Numbered from the stretch's first letter, positions 43,089 to 53,378 are shown. The stretch: DNA of 64,000 nucleotides from Prorocentrum cordatum (GCA_963575745.1 CAUYUJ010001709.1:33928-97927); one strand, 5' to 3'. Notes: a model not told the origin generated them from the sequence alone. Numbers and translations are program-made.

Positions 43089-43295
43089 GGCTAGGTCGAG
43101 GATGCAGTCGGACCGAGGTATATAACATCGAGGTCGGTTCGGGGAGGGACCCCCAAGTGTTCTTCGAGTCTGTTGGATGCGTTCTTGTGCAGTCTGGGGG
43201 AGGGTACCCTCGCATGCTCTTCAGTCTGGCTGGCGGAGCGTCTCCTGTTCTGGAAGGATGCTCTTCTGTCGTAGGTCCGACTGCAAATCCCTTCC

Positions 43296-43353
43296 AGAGC
43301 GTTCTGGGACGCTCTCAGAGCGTTCCGGAACGCTGAGAAGGCCGCGATTCCCG
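43296..43353 (+). repeat. Dispersed repeat shared with 2820-2880
   Basis: AGCGTTCTGGGACGCTCTCA, then GAGCGTTCCGGAACGCTGAG and AAGGCCGCG, nearly identical to the earlier copy. Confidence 0.6.
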
Positions 43354-43356
43354 ATA

Positions 43357-43593
43357 GATCTTCCAGAGCCGCCGGTTTCAGAAATTCCCGATCGGTCTTC
43401 TTCCGAATGTGTCCCTGCTTTGAAAGGGGTCCAGGGGCATGGAGTGCTCGGTACGGTGCAACAAAGAGGTTGCATTTGAGACTCGTCTTTTTCCTCATCT
43501 GTGGTGTCATCTCGCTCCGGGGGGGAAAAAAAAAACATCTTCCAGAGCCGCCGGTTTCAGAAGTTCCCGATCGGTCTTCTTCCGAATTTGTCC
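43357..43593 (+). repeat. 57-bp direct repeat pair, 180 bp apart
   Basis: ATCTTCCAGAGCCGCCGGTT, then CAGAA-TTCCCGATCGGTCT and TCTTCCGAAT at 43357-43413 and 43537-43593. Confidence 0.75.
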
Positions 43594-44269
43594 TCGACCT
43601 GCCATCATCTGGTGGGGATCCAGCATGCGCCGCCTGGGCGCGCGCTCGGAGCAGTGGAGCAATGCACGCCTCCTGGCCCGCCTGACTCACCTTCGCCGCG
43701 CGCCCGCCGGCATCCGGCTACCATCTCATTGTCCTCGCTGCTCCTCCTCCCCCGCTCCCTCCCACTCTCTCCTCCTCCCCCTTCCTTCTCCCCCTCCCCT
43801 CCTCCTCCCTCTCTCCCCTCCTCCCCCCTCGCTTCTCCTCCTCCTCCCGCCCTCCTCCCCCTCTCTTAGCCCTGACTGTCCCTCCCCCGTGTCGCCAGTC
43901 TGCCGCGGCTCAGGCCAGCTGGCGCAGACGCCCTGCAAGAGGGAGCTGCCGCTCGACAGGCGTAGGGGGGGGGAATAGAAGGAGGCGGGGCAGGAGGAGG
44001 AGGAGGAGGAGGCGGAGGACGCCGACGACCAGCAGCGTGCGAACGAGGATCGAATCTGAGTGACAGGAAGGACGAGGAGTAGGAGGACGAGGAGGAGGAG
44101 GACGACGACGACGATCTTTCAAGGGGGGGAGAAGAGGGGAACATGGGGGAAGGGGTGGGAGGAGGAGAGGTCAAGCATGAGGTGGACAGGGAGAAAGCGG
44201 ATGATGTCGACGAGGATGAAGAGGACAAGGAGGGCGAGGAGGAAAAAACAGTGAGGAAGAGATGGGCGA
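43594..44269. other. No gene recognised; (TCC)n-like 43738-43868
   Basis: Pyrimidine-rich CTCCTCCCC tract, then GGA/GAC-rich patches. No protein supported. Confidence 0.4.
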
Positions 44270-44450
44270 GCAGGACGAAGAAGGGGAGGAGGAGCAGGAG
44301 GAGGAGGAGGAAGAGGAGGAGGAGGAGGTTGAGGAGGAGGAGGAGGAGGTTGAGGAGGAGGAGGAGGAGGAGGAGGAAGGCGATGACGACGTGGATAATT
44401 ACCGCGGAGAGGAATAGGAGGAGGCGGAGGAGGAGGAGGAGATGATCATC
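44270..44450 (+). repeat. (GGA)n microsatellite
   Basis: GGAGGAGGAGGTTGAGGA pattern duplicated at about 44327 and 44348. Confidence 0.9.
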
Positions 44451-44560
44451 AGTGCGCTTAGGCCTGGTGGGGGCGCCCGAGGCTCGCCGATGGACAGCTG
44501 CGGATCCAACCCAGCAGAAGCACGGTGGATAGAGCGGGCCGTCTAGAGAAGACTTTTGGC

Positions 44561-44717
44561 GGCGCGCAGAGGGGGGCAGGGGCGGGGGAAGGCTTCTTAA
44601 AAGCACCCCTGCTTCTCAGAAGGCGCGGGACTTGTCTGTAGATGCAAGGCCCGCGCCTACTAAGAAGCAGCCTCCTAAGAAGCTTTCCCCCCTCCCTCTG
44701 CCCCCTTGTGCGCGCAG
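44561..44717 (+). mobile_element. TIR element T2, copy 2
   Basis: GGCGCGCAGAGGGGGGCAGG, AAGGCTTCTTAAAAGCACCC; right CCTAAGAAGCTTTCCCCCCT and TTGTGCGCGCAGCC. Aligns along its length with 12977-13126. Confidence 0.68.
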
Positions 44718-45446
44718 CCAATATCTGGGAGTCCGAGATGGGCGTGGCACTGCCGGCAGGGAACGTGGTACATCGAAAGGCCTTTTTGAAGCGAAAGCTG
44801 GACCGCGAAAAAAGGAGGTCCTCCTGATTGTCGCGATTGTTACTGATCTGTCGGAGTTTCAAGGCTTGCCTGGCGGCCGAGCAGCGGCCAGGACTCTAAG
44901 GCCGCGGACCGGACAATATCCGAAGACTCCGCGTTAGGCGCTCTTGTTATCAAGCTTGGCTAGGAGTGTAGCGGTTGCCTGAGATCCCAGTGGGGAATGG
45001 CTCAAGAGCCACAGGACGTACAGTGTCCCAGGGCTCGTTGCTCCCTGACCTCTTGTTAGCGCGATGCGACAATGGTTTGTCCAGAATGCCGCGTAAGGTA
45101 CCTGCATTGAAATTGGGTATGCGACACTGCGCTAGCCGTCGCATGGCAAGGTCTCCCAAAGGTGCACTAGGAGCGTAGAAATCGAAAAGCACGGAGGTGA
45201 ACGAGTATGCGCGCCAGGGAAGGAGGGTTGCCACCCCAAGGGTGGAGGCGGGGTGACAGGTAGGGGTGAGGAAGACGGGAGCTCAGGGGGAGTATGGGAA
45301 GAAGGAGGGAGCACGACGAGTGATGGGGAGGAATTCTCGCTACACGGAGGATGCGACGGGAACGTGCGTGCGACTACGCACACGTGCCTGCGACTACGCG
45401 CACGGGCAGCGATTGTAATGGAAAGCGGTCCGGGCCGTCGAGGTCG
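44718..45446. other. No gene recognised
   Basis: Unique sequence. CGTGCGACTACGCACACGTG-type short repeat near 45365-45405. Confidence 0.35.
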
Positions 45447-46238
45447 TTAGAGAAGTGAAGCGGGAGGGGGAGGGGGAGGGAGAATGGGTACGACCAGAGG
45501 AAGATGCGATAAGGAGGAAACGTGTGGCGTTGTGAGTCGGGCTCGGGCTCGGGCCGACACAATCAGGGGAGGGAAGAGGGCAGACATCGAGAAGTGTTGA
45601 TCTAGTGGCTGTGCTGGCCCAGCTGAATCATTTGGGTGTTGGCCTGTGTTGAACTGATGCCAGAAATACCGAGCTCCTTCGAATGTGAGGGGTGGGCACT
45701 CCTTCGCGAGGGTTCGTAGATATCTGAGCTTCGAGTGTGCGCAACGCTTGCTGCACTGGAAGATCACCCCGCGGGTGTAGTCTGCTACGTGCAGCATGCG
45801 GCCCTCCAGTGTGAACCTCGAGATCGGAGGACGCAGTACTGCACCCTCGAGATCGGCGAACCTCGAGGGCATGGCCAGACTGTCAAGTTGTCTCAGTTTG
45901 GGTGTGGGCGTTCCCTCAGGTTGCCCTGGTACCTGTTTTGACGCGGTCATCCCTTCTGCCCGCTTCGTTCCCTCAGCTTTCCTCCTTCTCCTCCCAAGAA
46001 TTGTGTGGGGGAACAAGTGTTGTATCCTCGGTAGCAGGTCACTCTGGGCGCTGGCTTCCGTGCGGCCGTGACGAATATGAGTCATTTCTGGCACGCCGCC
46101 CAGTGTTTCAAGCACCTCTCGACGCATTGGGCCTAGTTGTGCTTCTGGCTCTGCCGCAGTCGGTGAAGAAGGGAGGGCACGACGGGAAGCGCTCATGCTT
46201 ATGACGTCTGAGGGTGGGATCTTGGTGGATTGGGTCAT
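45447..46238 (-). CDS. Possible coding region, unknown protein
   Basis: Minus frame of 263 codons. The middle (about 45620-45900) has balanced composition with Cys, Trp, Tyr and His: RFADLEGAVLRPPISRFTLE, GRMLHVADYTRGVIFQCSKR, then CAHSKLRYLRTLAKECPPLT and FEGARYFWHQF. A CxxxC...C pattern is visible. The C-terminal part is low-complexity. No family recognised, and an exon or decayed retroelement segment is equally possible. Confidence 0.32.
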   Translation of the reverse strand: MTQSTKIPPSDVISMSASRRALPSSPTAAEPEAQLGPMRREVLETLGGVPEMTHIRHGRTEASAQSDLLPRIQHLFPHTILGRRRRKAEGTKRAEGMTASKQVPGQPEGTPTPKLRQLDSLAMPSRFADLEGAVLRPPISRFTLEGRMLHVADYTRGVIFQCSKRCAHSKLRYLRTLAKECPPLTFEGARYFWHQFNTGQHPNDSAGPAQPLDQHFSMSALFPPLIVSARARARLTTPHVSSLSHLPLVVPILPPPPPPASLL

Positions 46239-46629
46239 ACGTTAGTCAGTGTATATGTGGGTGTTGGGGGCGGGAGGGTGGGACGCCAGCGTTGCGCTCT
46301 CAGACGGGGTAGAGGACGGAGCGGCGGGGGCCGCTACGGGGACCCAGCGGCTGGCCGCAGCTTCCAGCGGAGATTCGCCGATTTCCCAGTGAGTCGACGG
46401 CACAAGTGGACCGCGGCTTGCCCAGACTCTGAGCGAGCTGCTCGACTCGTCGCAGGGCGATTGCAGCTTGCGCCACTTGACATGGCTGGGCTTCGGTGGG
46501 CAGCGCGTTGGTCCATCAATGAGTCCATCAATGTGATGTTTATGCCTTGGGGGGCCCGTGGGGCCGCACGATGGGCTGGTCGAGGGTGGCTCAAGGGAGC
46601 GCTGGTGTGGGTGGAGGGGAGCTGGACGA

Positions 46630-46738
46630 AGAGGAGTCGGGGGAGGAGGGGGAGGAGGAGGAGGAGGAGGAGGAGGAGGAGGAGGAGGAGCAAGAGGAAT
46701 AGGAGGAGGAGGAGGAGGAGGAGGAGGAGGAGGAGGGC
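46630..46738 (+). repeat. (GGA)n microsatellite
   Basis: GGA array with CAAG/AAT interruption near 46690. Confidence 0.95.
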
Positions 46739-46740
46739 GA

Positions 46741-47432
46741 CGATGACGAGGACGATCAGGATGACGAGTGCCTGGTCCGGGCAGGGGCGCCAGCGAGATC
46801 AGCACGGCGGGGGCCACATCGAGCGCAGGAACGCCCGCCACCCACAACGCCTTTCCGCCGCGGCCGCCGCCGCCGTTATTGCTCGCCCTCGTCCCAGAAC
46901 TCGTCCGTCGTCTTCGTCAGGGTCCTCAGGCTTTTCTCGTTCGTCCTTCCTCCTCCTCCTGCTCCTCACTCCGCGCTCCTCTCCCAACCCTTTCGTCCTC
47001 ATCCTCGCCCGCCCTCTCCACATGCGGTTGCACGGTATGCGTGCCACGCTCCTCTCTCCTTTGGTACTGCGCTGTGCCGGTGCCACCCCCCTCCTTCGCA
47101 GGTCTTGTTTGGCTCGCGCACAGGATGTCAAGCTTCGTGGTTGCAGTACTCCGTTTTGTCATCAGGCCGTTCTCGGTCCTTCGCAGTGTTGGTAGCGCTG
47201 CAGTATTGACCACGGTTCAACTTGTTATGGCGTCCACTTCCAACGGGGCGATGTTTCGCCGCAGCGTTGCCCGTCGTCGCACTCGTCCTCTACCTCTTTT
47301 CATCCCGTACGCTCGTCTTCCTCATCCTTGTCTGTCTTCCCGCTCCTGACCATTTCTGCTCCTCGTCGCCGTTCTCCCTGGCTTCGGCCCAGCTCGGCTG
47401 CGAACGCCAACGAGCGTTTGCCTTGCCTGCTC
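46741..47432. other. No gene recognised
   Basis: Pyrimidine-biased unique sequence without support for coding. Confidence 0.35.
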
Positions 47433-47580
47433 TTACGTCGGGCCTGTCCCTCTACAGGAGGAATATTCAGAAATATCTGGGGACGATTTTTTAGCATCTG
47501 TTGACTATGCTCGAGCATTGTTTGAATATGTTTTATTTGTCGTCCTAAATCCGCCTTTAAGGGGGACGTGCCCGACCTGA
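47433..47580 (+). mobile_element. TIR element T4, copy 2
   Basis: 148 bp. TTACGTCGGGCCTGTCCCTC, CTACAGGAGGAATATTCAGA, AT-rich interior, right end GGGGGACGTGCCCGACCT. Confidence 0.7.
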
Positions 47581-47658
47581 GCCTCCTCTTCCCATCTCTG
47601 CACCGAAACCGCCTCCTGAGATACGCCTGTAGGTTCGCCTGCGTGACTCCCTTGCTCT

Positions 47659-47945
47659 CGTTGTGGTCCTTCTCCCTCTGCGCAGCAGGTGCCAGTCGTG
47701 CCCGGCTGGCCAAAAATCGGGGGTGGACAGACCTCCTACCTTGACACGTCGATGAAGGAATTGGCCGTTTTCGTTTCGCGAGAGGGCGTTGCGGCCGTCA
47801 CTTTTGCGGGTCCAGGTCCGTCGGTTTTGGTCCCAGACCGTTTTCACTAAGGGGAGGTTTACTAAAGGGAGGTTTGTCCATCGCCGATTGTGGTCCTTCT
47901 CCTTCTGCGCAGCAGGTGCCAGTCGTGCCCGGCTGGCCAAAAAGA
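47659..47945 (+). repeat. 57-bp direct repeats flanking a T11 element
   Basis: TTGTGGTCCTTCTCC, then TCTGCGCAGCAGGTGCCAGT and CGTGCCCGGCTGGCCAAAAA occur at 47659-47715 and 47887-47943, one substitution apart. T11 fills exactly the interval between them. Confidence 0.8.
47717..47886 (+). mobile_element. TIR element T11, copy 2
   Basis: GGGGGTGGACAGACCTCCTA, TTGACACGTCGATGAAGGAA, a GAGAGGGCGTTGCGGCCGTC block, then TTTACTAAAGGGAGGTTTGT and CCATCGCCGA. Confidence 0.7.
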
Positions 47946-48089
47946 GATTCATTGGCTGACGCCGCACCGCCGACCCCTTTGGAGCGGCAGTAAGAGTGAA
48001 GAGCGGAGTTTGCGGAACGGTTTCTGGGGAATTTTTGGGTTTCAGCTTCTTTGGATTTCGTCGGGGGCGGTTGGCGGATCGCCGCTCTG

Positions 48090-48700
48090 CTCTTGGGCTT
48101 CTCTGGGCTCTCCTGGCAGCACCATGAAGGCCTCTTGGGAGCCATTTTGAAGCCTCTAGGACCTCTTTGGGGCCTCTCGGGGGCCTCGTGGGAGCCTCTT
48201 GGGGGCCCATTGGCGCCTCCTCTGGTTTTTTCAGGGCCGAGTGCTCGAAATGTTCATTCGGGTTCCCCCTCTGGGCCTCCTCTTGGGGCAATCCTGGGGC
48301 CCTTCTGCGTCGTTTTGGAAGCTTCTGGGGCCGTCTTGGGGCCCTCTTGGGACGTCTTGGAGCCCTCTTGGGGGCCTCTTGGGCTATCTTGGGTCGATCT
48401 TAAAGGCTTCTTGGACCGTTGTGGGCCTCGTGAAAGCCCAAGAGGCGAGTGTGCTAAAAATATACGTTTTCCTTGAAGAATGGGACGATTGTTGCTTCTG
48501 GAGGGCCTCTTGGGACGCCTCTTGGTGATTCTTGGGGCGTTTGGGGGGCCTCTGGGACCGTCTGGAGGCGATCTTGGACGTCTTGGAGCGATCTTTCGGC
48601 GACTCGTAGCCCTCTTGGACCTTCCGGAGGGCCTTTTGGGGCCCTCTTGGCCCGTTTTGGGGCCCCCTGATGCTCCAAACCGGCCGGACCGGGCTCCCGG
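48090..48700 (+). repeat. Degenerate CTCTTGGGG repeat (~30-bp periodic)
   Basis: GGCCTCTTGGG, CGTCTTGG, CCCTCTTGG and similar words fill 600 bp. All three + frames give Leu-Gly-Pro-Ser-Trp text and the minus frames Gly-Pro-Arg text. Same vocabulary as 33320-33670. Confidence 0.6.
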
Positions 48701-48995
48701 GGGAGGGGTTTGGGGAGGGGGAAGCATCTCACGCTCCGTGACCCTAAGGGGTCGGCGGATTTCTCGAGGGACCCAGGACTTGTTTTCAATCGCGATGCAT
48801 CTCGCTCGCCCTGTTCGTCCCCCCAGTTGTCCTCTGCATCTTCTGTGGGCACCTCGCTCGTGGGTGTGATGCCTGATCGAGCCGCTATGGCCAGGTGAGA
48901 CGCCCGAGGTGCCGGGGGGCCAAGATTTTCACAGGCAATGTCTGGAGTACGGTCAGGCACATTCTGGTTGAAAATGAGGAGGGGCGCAATCAAGC

Positions 48996-49154
48996 TTAAG
49001 TCCGGCCTGTCCCTCTACTGGAGGAACATTCAGAAATAGTCAAAACTAGCCTGGGGACAATGTTTTGAGCATTTTTTGACTATGCTTGAATATGTTTTGT
49101 GCATTTTTTATTCTTCGTCCTGAATCCCCCTGTGGGGGGACATGCCCGACCTAA
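48996..49154 (+). mobile_element. TIR element T4, copy 3
   Basis: 159 bp. TTAAGTCCGGCCTGTCCCTC; interior AGCCTGGGGACAATGTTTTG; right GGGGACATGCCCGACCTAA. Best-preserved copy. Confidence 0.75.
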
Positions 49155-49254
49155 GAATAAGCGGCGGAGGGGCAGCACCACGGGTTTCGACACTTGGAAA
49201 ATGCGCTGCAGCACGCTGGTTGCCACCTCCATGATGCCCTGGTGGATCCTCGAC

Positions 49255-49342
49255 TCCTCCTCCTCTGTCTCATCCTTTCACTCCGTCTCAGCATCTTCCT
49301 CCTCCTCCTCCTCCTCCTCCTCCTCCTCCTCCTCCTCCTCCT
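49255..49342 (+). repeat. (TCC)n microsatellite
   Basis: TCC run of about 45-55 bp with a TCTGTCTCATCC lead-in. Confidence 0.9.
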
Positions 49343-50280
49343 CTTGCCACGTTGGCGTGCGGGCGCATGGTACACTTCGCGTCTGCAGCTGCCGATTTGC
49401 TTTCGCCCTGGGACTCCCACCGCTGCTGAAGCCGGGCCTGCATGCGACCGCGCTGCAACAGCAGCCGCAGCATGAACAGACGGAGAACAGGAGAACAGGA
49501 GTATGAGTTTGGTGGACGGTGATAAGGAGCAAGGACGAGGAGGACGAGGAGGAGGAGGGGAGCGAGGAGGAGGAGGAGGGCGAGGACGACCAGTATCCCA
49601 TCAGACGCCGTCGATGCTGCAGTACACGCCTCAATCTCAGTTGCACCCCTTCATAGGTCTATACAGCCAGTCCTCCCTTCACGAACGGCAAGAGGAAGTG
49701 TGAAGCTTGGCTGGTATTCGCAACCTGTAAGACGTTCTAAGCGGGAACCACAGTTTAAAATGAGAGTGCGCTCCGTTTGTACAGTTGTTGGAGACTTTAG
49801 GCGTGTAGCCATGATGTGTAAAGGCGCCTCCGGCGAGAGGGACACTGTGAAAAGGAACCGCCTTTCTTGCGTGCAGTTGTTGGAAAGGTCAAAGGAATGT
49901 GCTCGGCGCTAGGGCGAGGACAATAGTACGAAAACGGCCGTGGCTCCACGTAATTCATTGGGAGCGTGGGAAAGACTGTACGCGCACGGCGTTCATGCGA
50001 GAAACACGTTTTGCAAACGGCCCGTCACACGTCTGTTCTATTCGGTTATGGTGAGCGCTGGCATCGCATTATTTTTCTATCATCAGAGGTTGAGGGGGGC
50101 TGGGACCGAAGTGACACGCGAAATGCCCGAATCGGGAATTCTAATCGTTGCGCGCGTGACCTGCGTGCGGGCGAGGCGAGGCGACGATGCTTTTATCCTT
50201 GCCGTGATGAAGGCTAAGTCAGACAACATGAGTCGCCGCCCCGTGTCGGGTCCGTGGCTCCTGGTGGTTCCATGTTTGAT
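49343..50280. other. No gene recognised
   Basis: Mixed sequence with short GGA/GAC tracts near 49530-49590. Nothing supported. Confidence 0.35.
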
Positions 50281-50465
50281 CCATCGGTTGTCCCGACGGT
50301 CTTGTCCCGATTGATGCAGCGATGGTTGTCTTGGTGGTTGCTCCCTCGGTTGTCCCGATAACTGCTCAGTTGGCTGTCCCGTTGACTGTCCCGATGGATG
50401 CCCCGATGCTTGTCCCGATGGTTGTCCCGATGGTTGGCCTGATGGTTGTCCCGATGGTTGAAAAC
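50281..50465 (+). repeat. GGTTGTCCCGAT minisatellite (~12 bp)
   Basis: About 13 units of (G/T)GTTGTCCCGATG with variants. Shares TGTCCCGATG with the 22.7-23.4 kb array. Confidence 0.8.
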
Positions 50466-50499
50466 AGTATGAGGTTCGTAGACTCCAGAGACCTACGGT

Positions 50500-50730
50500 G
50501 ATGACAGTGAGATCGACAGATATCTGCGAAGTAGTATCGACAGGTAGATAATGAGATCGCCAGGTATTGATACCGATATGTACTTGGATGGATCGATGGA
50601 GTCGTTGTCCCGATGGATGTCATGTTGTCCCAGCTTTCGTCCCGACGTTTCTCCCGGTAAATGGAGAACAATGAGGTCGACAGATACATCCATAGTGAGA
50701 CCGGTAGTTAATGAGACAGATCGGTAAACA
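50500..50730 (+). repeat. Degenerate GAGATCGACAG/GATA-rich repeat
   Basis: GTGAGATCGACAGATA, TAATGAGATCGCCAG and GAGGTCGACAGATAC recur, related in style to the 12-bp array at 23498. Confidence 0.45.
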
Positions 50731-50924
50731 TGTACGTCCATGTGTTCATATCTTAGATATGGAGAGATTGTCCCGGTGGTATCTCGACTGCGTTCCGGAT
50801 TGTTGTGTTGGTGGTGTTCCTAGTGTTTGTATCGATTATGATATTGACAGGTGTAACGATAGGAGATATTAACGGTTGTAACGAAAATGTGTATATACAT
50901 GATTATGCATAAATTCATATATCT

Positions 50925-51000
50925 GCCATATATTCATACATATATGTTTGTATGCGTATATATACACATATATATATATATATGCGTGGCCATACACATG
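50925..51000 (+). repeat. (TA)n-rich tract
   Basis: TATATATACACATATATATA. Similar AT tracts at 51795-51855 and 52030-52060. Confidence 0.8.
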
Positions 51001-51059
51001 ATTCTACACAGATATGCATCATGACATATGCAGACACATGCACATTCCTACATTGATAA

Positions 51060-51780
51060 AAACATATGTGCTGACGTTCCGATGTGTGCCTGCTCGTGAT
51101 TTGGAGCGTCTGTCCGATGCAATTCAATGATGAAGTTCCCCCCTCAAACCTCTTTATCACCCAAAGGGTGGTCTATGTGTACGAAGCGCCTGAGGTGCCC
51201 TGCCAACACGCCTGCTTGTTGTGGTGGGAGGGGTGATTACAAGCAAACGTGATGGAGAATTGGCCTGAGGCCGAGGATACGGGTGAGAGAGAAGGACGAG
51301 GCGGAGGAGGAGGAGGAGAAGAAGGAGAAGTAGGCAAGGGGGCTGAGGAAGCGGAGCAGGAGGATGTGCATAGGAGCGGCGTCGAAGAAGTGGCAGGAAG
51401 ACGGGGCGGGGGAGGGGCGAAGCAGAGAAGGAGGCGCAGAAGAGCGAGGAGCTGGAGCAGGGGCGCGTGGCTGCGGACAGGGGCGACGAGCAGCAGCCGG
51501 CACGCGCCGCGGGCCTCGAGCGCCGGCCCACGGCGCGAGGAACGCCACAGAGGCGGGGCTTGTGGGTGTCGTCTGCTGCCTCGACGTCCCCCACGTCGGA
51601 CAGCGACAGGCGCCCGGGCGCTCGGGAGGGTTGGCCTCCTCAGGGGCAGGCAGGGGCAGGGGCAGGGGCACGCAAGAGCATGGGAGGGAGAGAGAGCGAG
51701 AGAGTGAGAGAGAACAACAAAACATGTGTATAGATATATGCACACACGTAGTTGCACACACGTACGTGCATATGTGTACG
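51060..51780. other. No gene recognised
   Basis: GC-rich, with GGGGCA and GAGA microrepeats near 51650-51710. A + frame at about 51480-51690 (AGLERRPTARGTPQRRGLWV) is mildly protein-like but unassigned. Confidence 0.3.
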
Positions 51781-52149
51781 TAGATCTTTAGACACACATA
51801 TATATATATAACGAGTATGCATGTATGTAGGTGTATATATATATATGTGTGTGACAGGTCGCACAGTGAGGATGAGCAGATTTCCAGAGTTGCTTGTGCA
51901 TCCTTGCCCATTCGGCCCACCCTTGGCCACCTTCGCTGGCCAACCCCGCTCGAAAACGCCAACATGGCACTCCAACCTCTGCGTCCTTACCGCGCGTTCT
52001 TATTATGCTATTTGCGTGTAGCTCTATATACATGTGCGTATATATATATATATACATACACACTTATACTGGGAGACGAGGCTTGAGAGCCTGGCCCAGG
52101 GACCTCCGCGCGCCATGGGATGACCAGCCCCTTCCCCCCCTCGACAGCC

Positions 52150-52570
52150 TCGAGGCTCCAGGACGGCTCAAGCGAGAGTGGCGCACGATTGCCCCGCGTT
52201 CCACGCGCCGGCCACGACGCGGCACCTCACGTTACAGCGCCGCGACGCACGAGCGGCAGCGGCGGGGCCTCTGCCAGACGACCATCAGCAAGCACTTGCC
52301 GGAACAAGAACCGCCCGCCTTGCCACTCGACGGGTGGACGCGGGCTGGTTGGGACCCCCCAGCCAGCCAGTCGCACGCTGGCCGCCGCGCGTCCGCGAAG
52401 GAGCGCGGGAGATTGGCCCTGGACCTCCTGCGCTTCAAGGACAGTATCCTGAAGCGCTGCTGGGACATCTTCGTCAGCCTCGCGGCAGAGAGCGAGCAGC
52501 GGCAGTCGCTGGCGGCGCTCGCCAAACGGCCCGCGCTGCAGGGCAGACTGCTGCCTCGAGCAGACCCTTC
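52150..52570 (+). CDS. Possible exon-like segment, unknown protein (part 1)
   Basis: Frame 3 stretch with amphipathic composition: SAKERGRLALDLLRFKDSIL, KRCWDIFVSLAAESEQRQSL, AALAKRPALQ. Not a recognised domain. It is followed in frame 1 by the acidic segment below, so the two may be exons or frame-shifted parts of one protein. Confidence 0.35.
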
Positions 52571-52784
52571 CTCCCATCCGCCCTCCCGCGGAGGACGTGG
52601 AGGAGGGCGAGGGCGAGGACGAGGGCGTCGAGGACGCCTGTCAGCCGACTCCCTCGCCGACACGAACAATCAGGGACCTCTTTGCCGGCGCCGTGCCGGC
52701 CGCGCAAACTTGCCAGGAACAGCAGGCTGCGATGCGCCAGCCGTCGTGCCACGACCAGCCTCCTCCCCCCGTCCTCTCTGCCTT
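52561..52784 (+). CDS. Possible exon-like segment, acidic (part 2)
   Basis: Frame 1: RPPAEDVEEGEGEDEGVEDA, then CQPTPSPTRTIRDLFAGAVP and AAQTCQEQQAAMRQPSCHDQ. Ends where element T5 begins at 52785. Unknown function. Confidence 0.35.
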
Positions 52785-52966
52785 GTGGACGGCGATCAAT
52801 GGAGAGGAAGCATGTTTCGAATAATGTTCAGATGTTTACAACATGTTTCAACATGTCTTAAGCATGTAAAAACTATGTAAAGCACTTTTCAACAGTTTAC
52901 GACATGTGCAACACATCTCTTACTCAACGATTGGATTGTTCGGGTGTCCATTGTCATGGCATCCAC
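52785..52966 (+). mobile_element. AT-rich TIR element T5, copy 4
   Basis: 182 bp. GTGGACGGCGATCAATGGAG at the left, GTCCATTGTCATGGCATCCA plus C at the right; interior of AACATG/CATGT words. It sits between two coding-like segments in the same frame (52561-52784 and 52970-53143). Confidence 0.78.
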
Positions 52967-52969
52967 AAT

Positions 52970-53143
52970 CCCATCCAGCCTGGGCAAGGAGATGCGATGA
53001 GGGCGAGGACGAGGACAAAGTGCACGCGGAGCCGCAGGAGCAGCGGGAGGCAGAGGAGGCAGCGCGCCGCCTCCGCCAGTTCTGCTTTGGCTCAGTGCAG
53101 ACCAGCCGGGTCAGCCACAGGGCGATTCGCGGCGCGGCCACCT
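52970..53143 (+). CDS. Possible exon-like segment, acidic helical (part 3)
   Basis: Frame 1: RCDEGEDEDKVHAEPQEQRE, then AEEAARRLRQFCFGSVQTSR and VSHRAIRGAAT before a stop. Charged, helix-prone; unknown. Confidence 0.35.
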
Positions 53144-53378
53144 GATGGATCGCAGGATTTTGTCATCTTGGTCCATCGACACAGTCGCCCCCGCGATCGC
53201 AACACGTTCATCGACATTTCCCCCCCCCCCCCCCCCATGTCCTTTTCATTTCCTCCCCTTGGTTTTTGGCTTGGGCGGTGGGGCCGGACAGGCGACGACG
53301 CATTAACCTTGAAGGTTCTGCAGGTTTCTCCCCTCCCTTGCCCTGCCGGCGCCAGCGAGCTTCCCCCCTTTCCCCCAG

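Noticed and set aside
48090-48700. Protein with Leu-Gly-Pro-Ser-Trp repeats
   Set aside because: All + frames give similar text because of the CTCTTGGGG vocabulary; strand and frame cannot be chosen.
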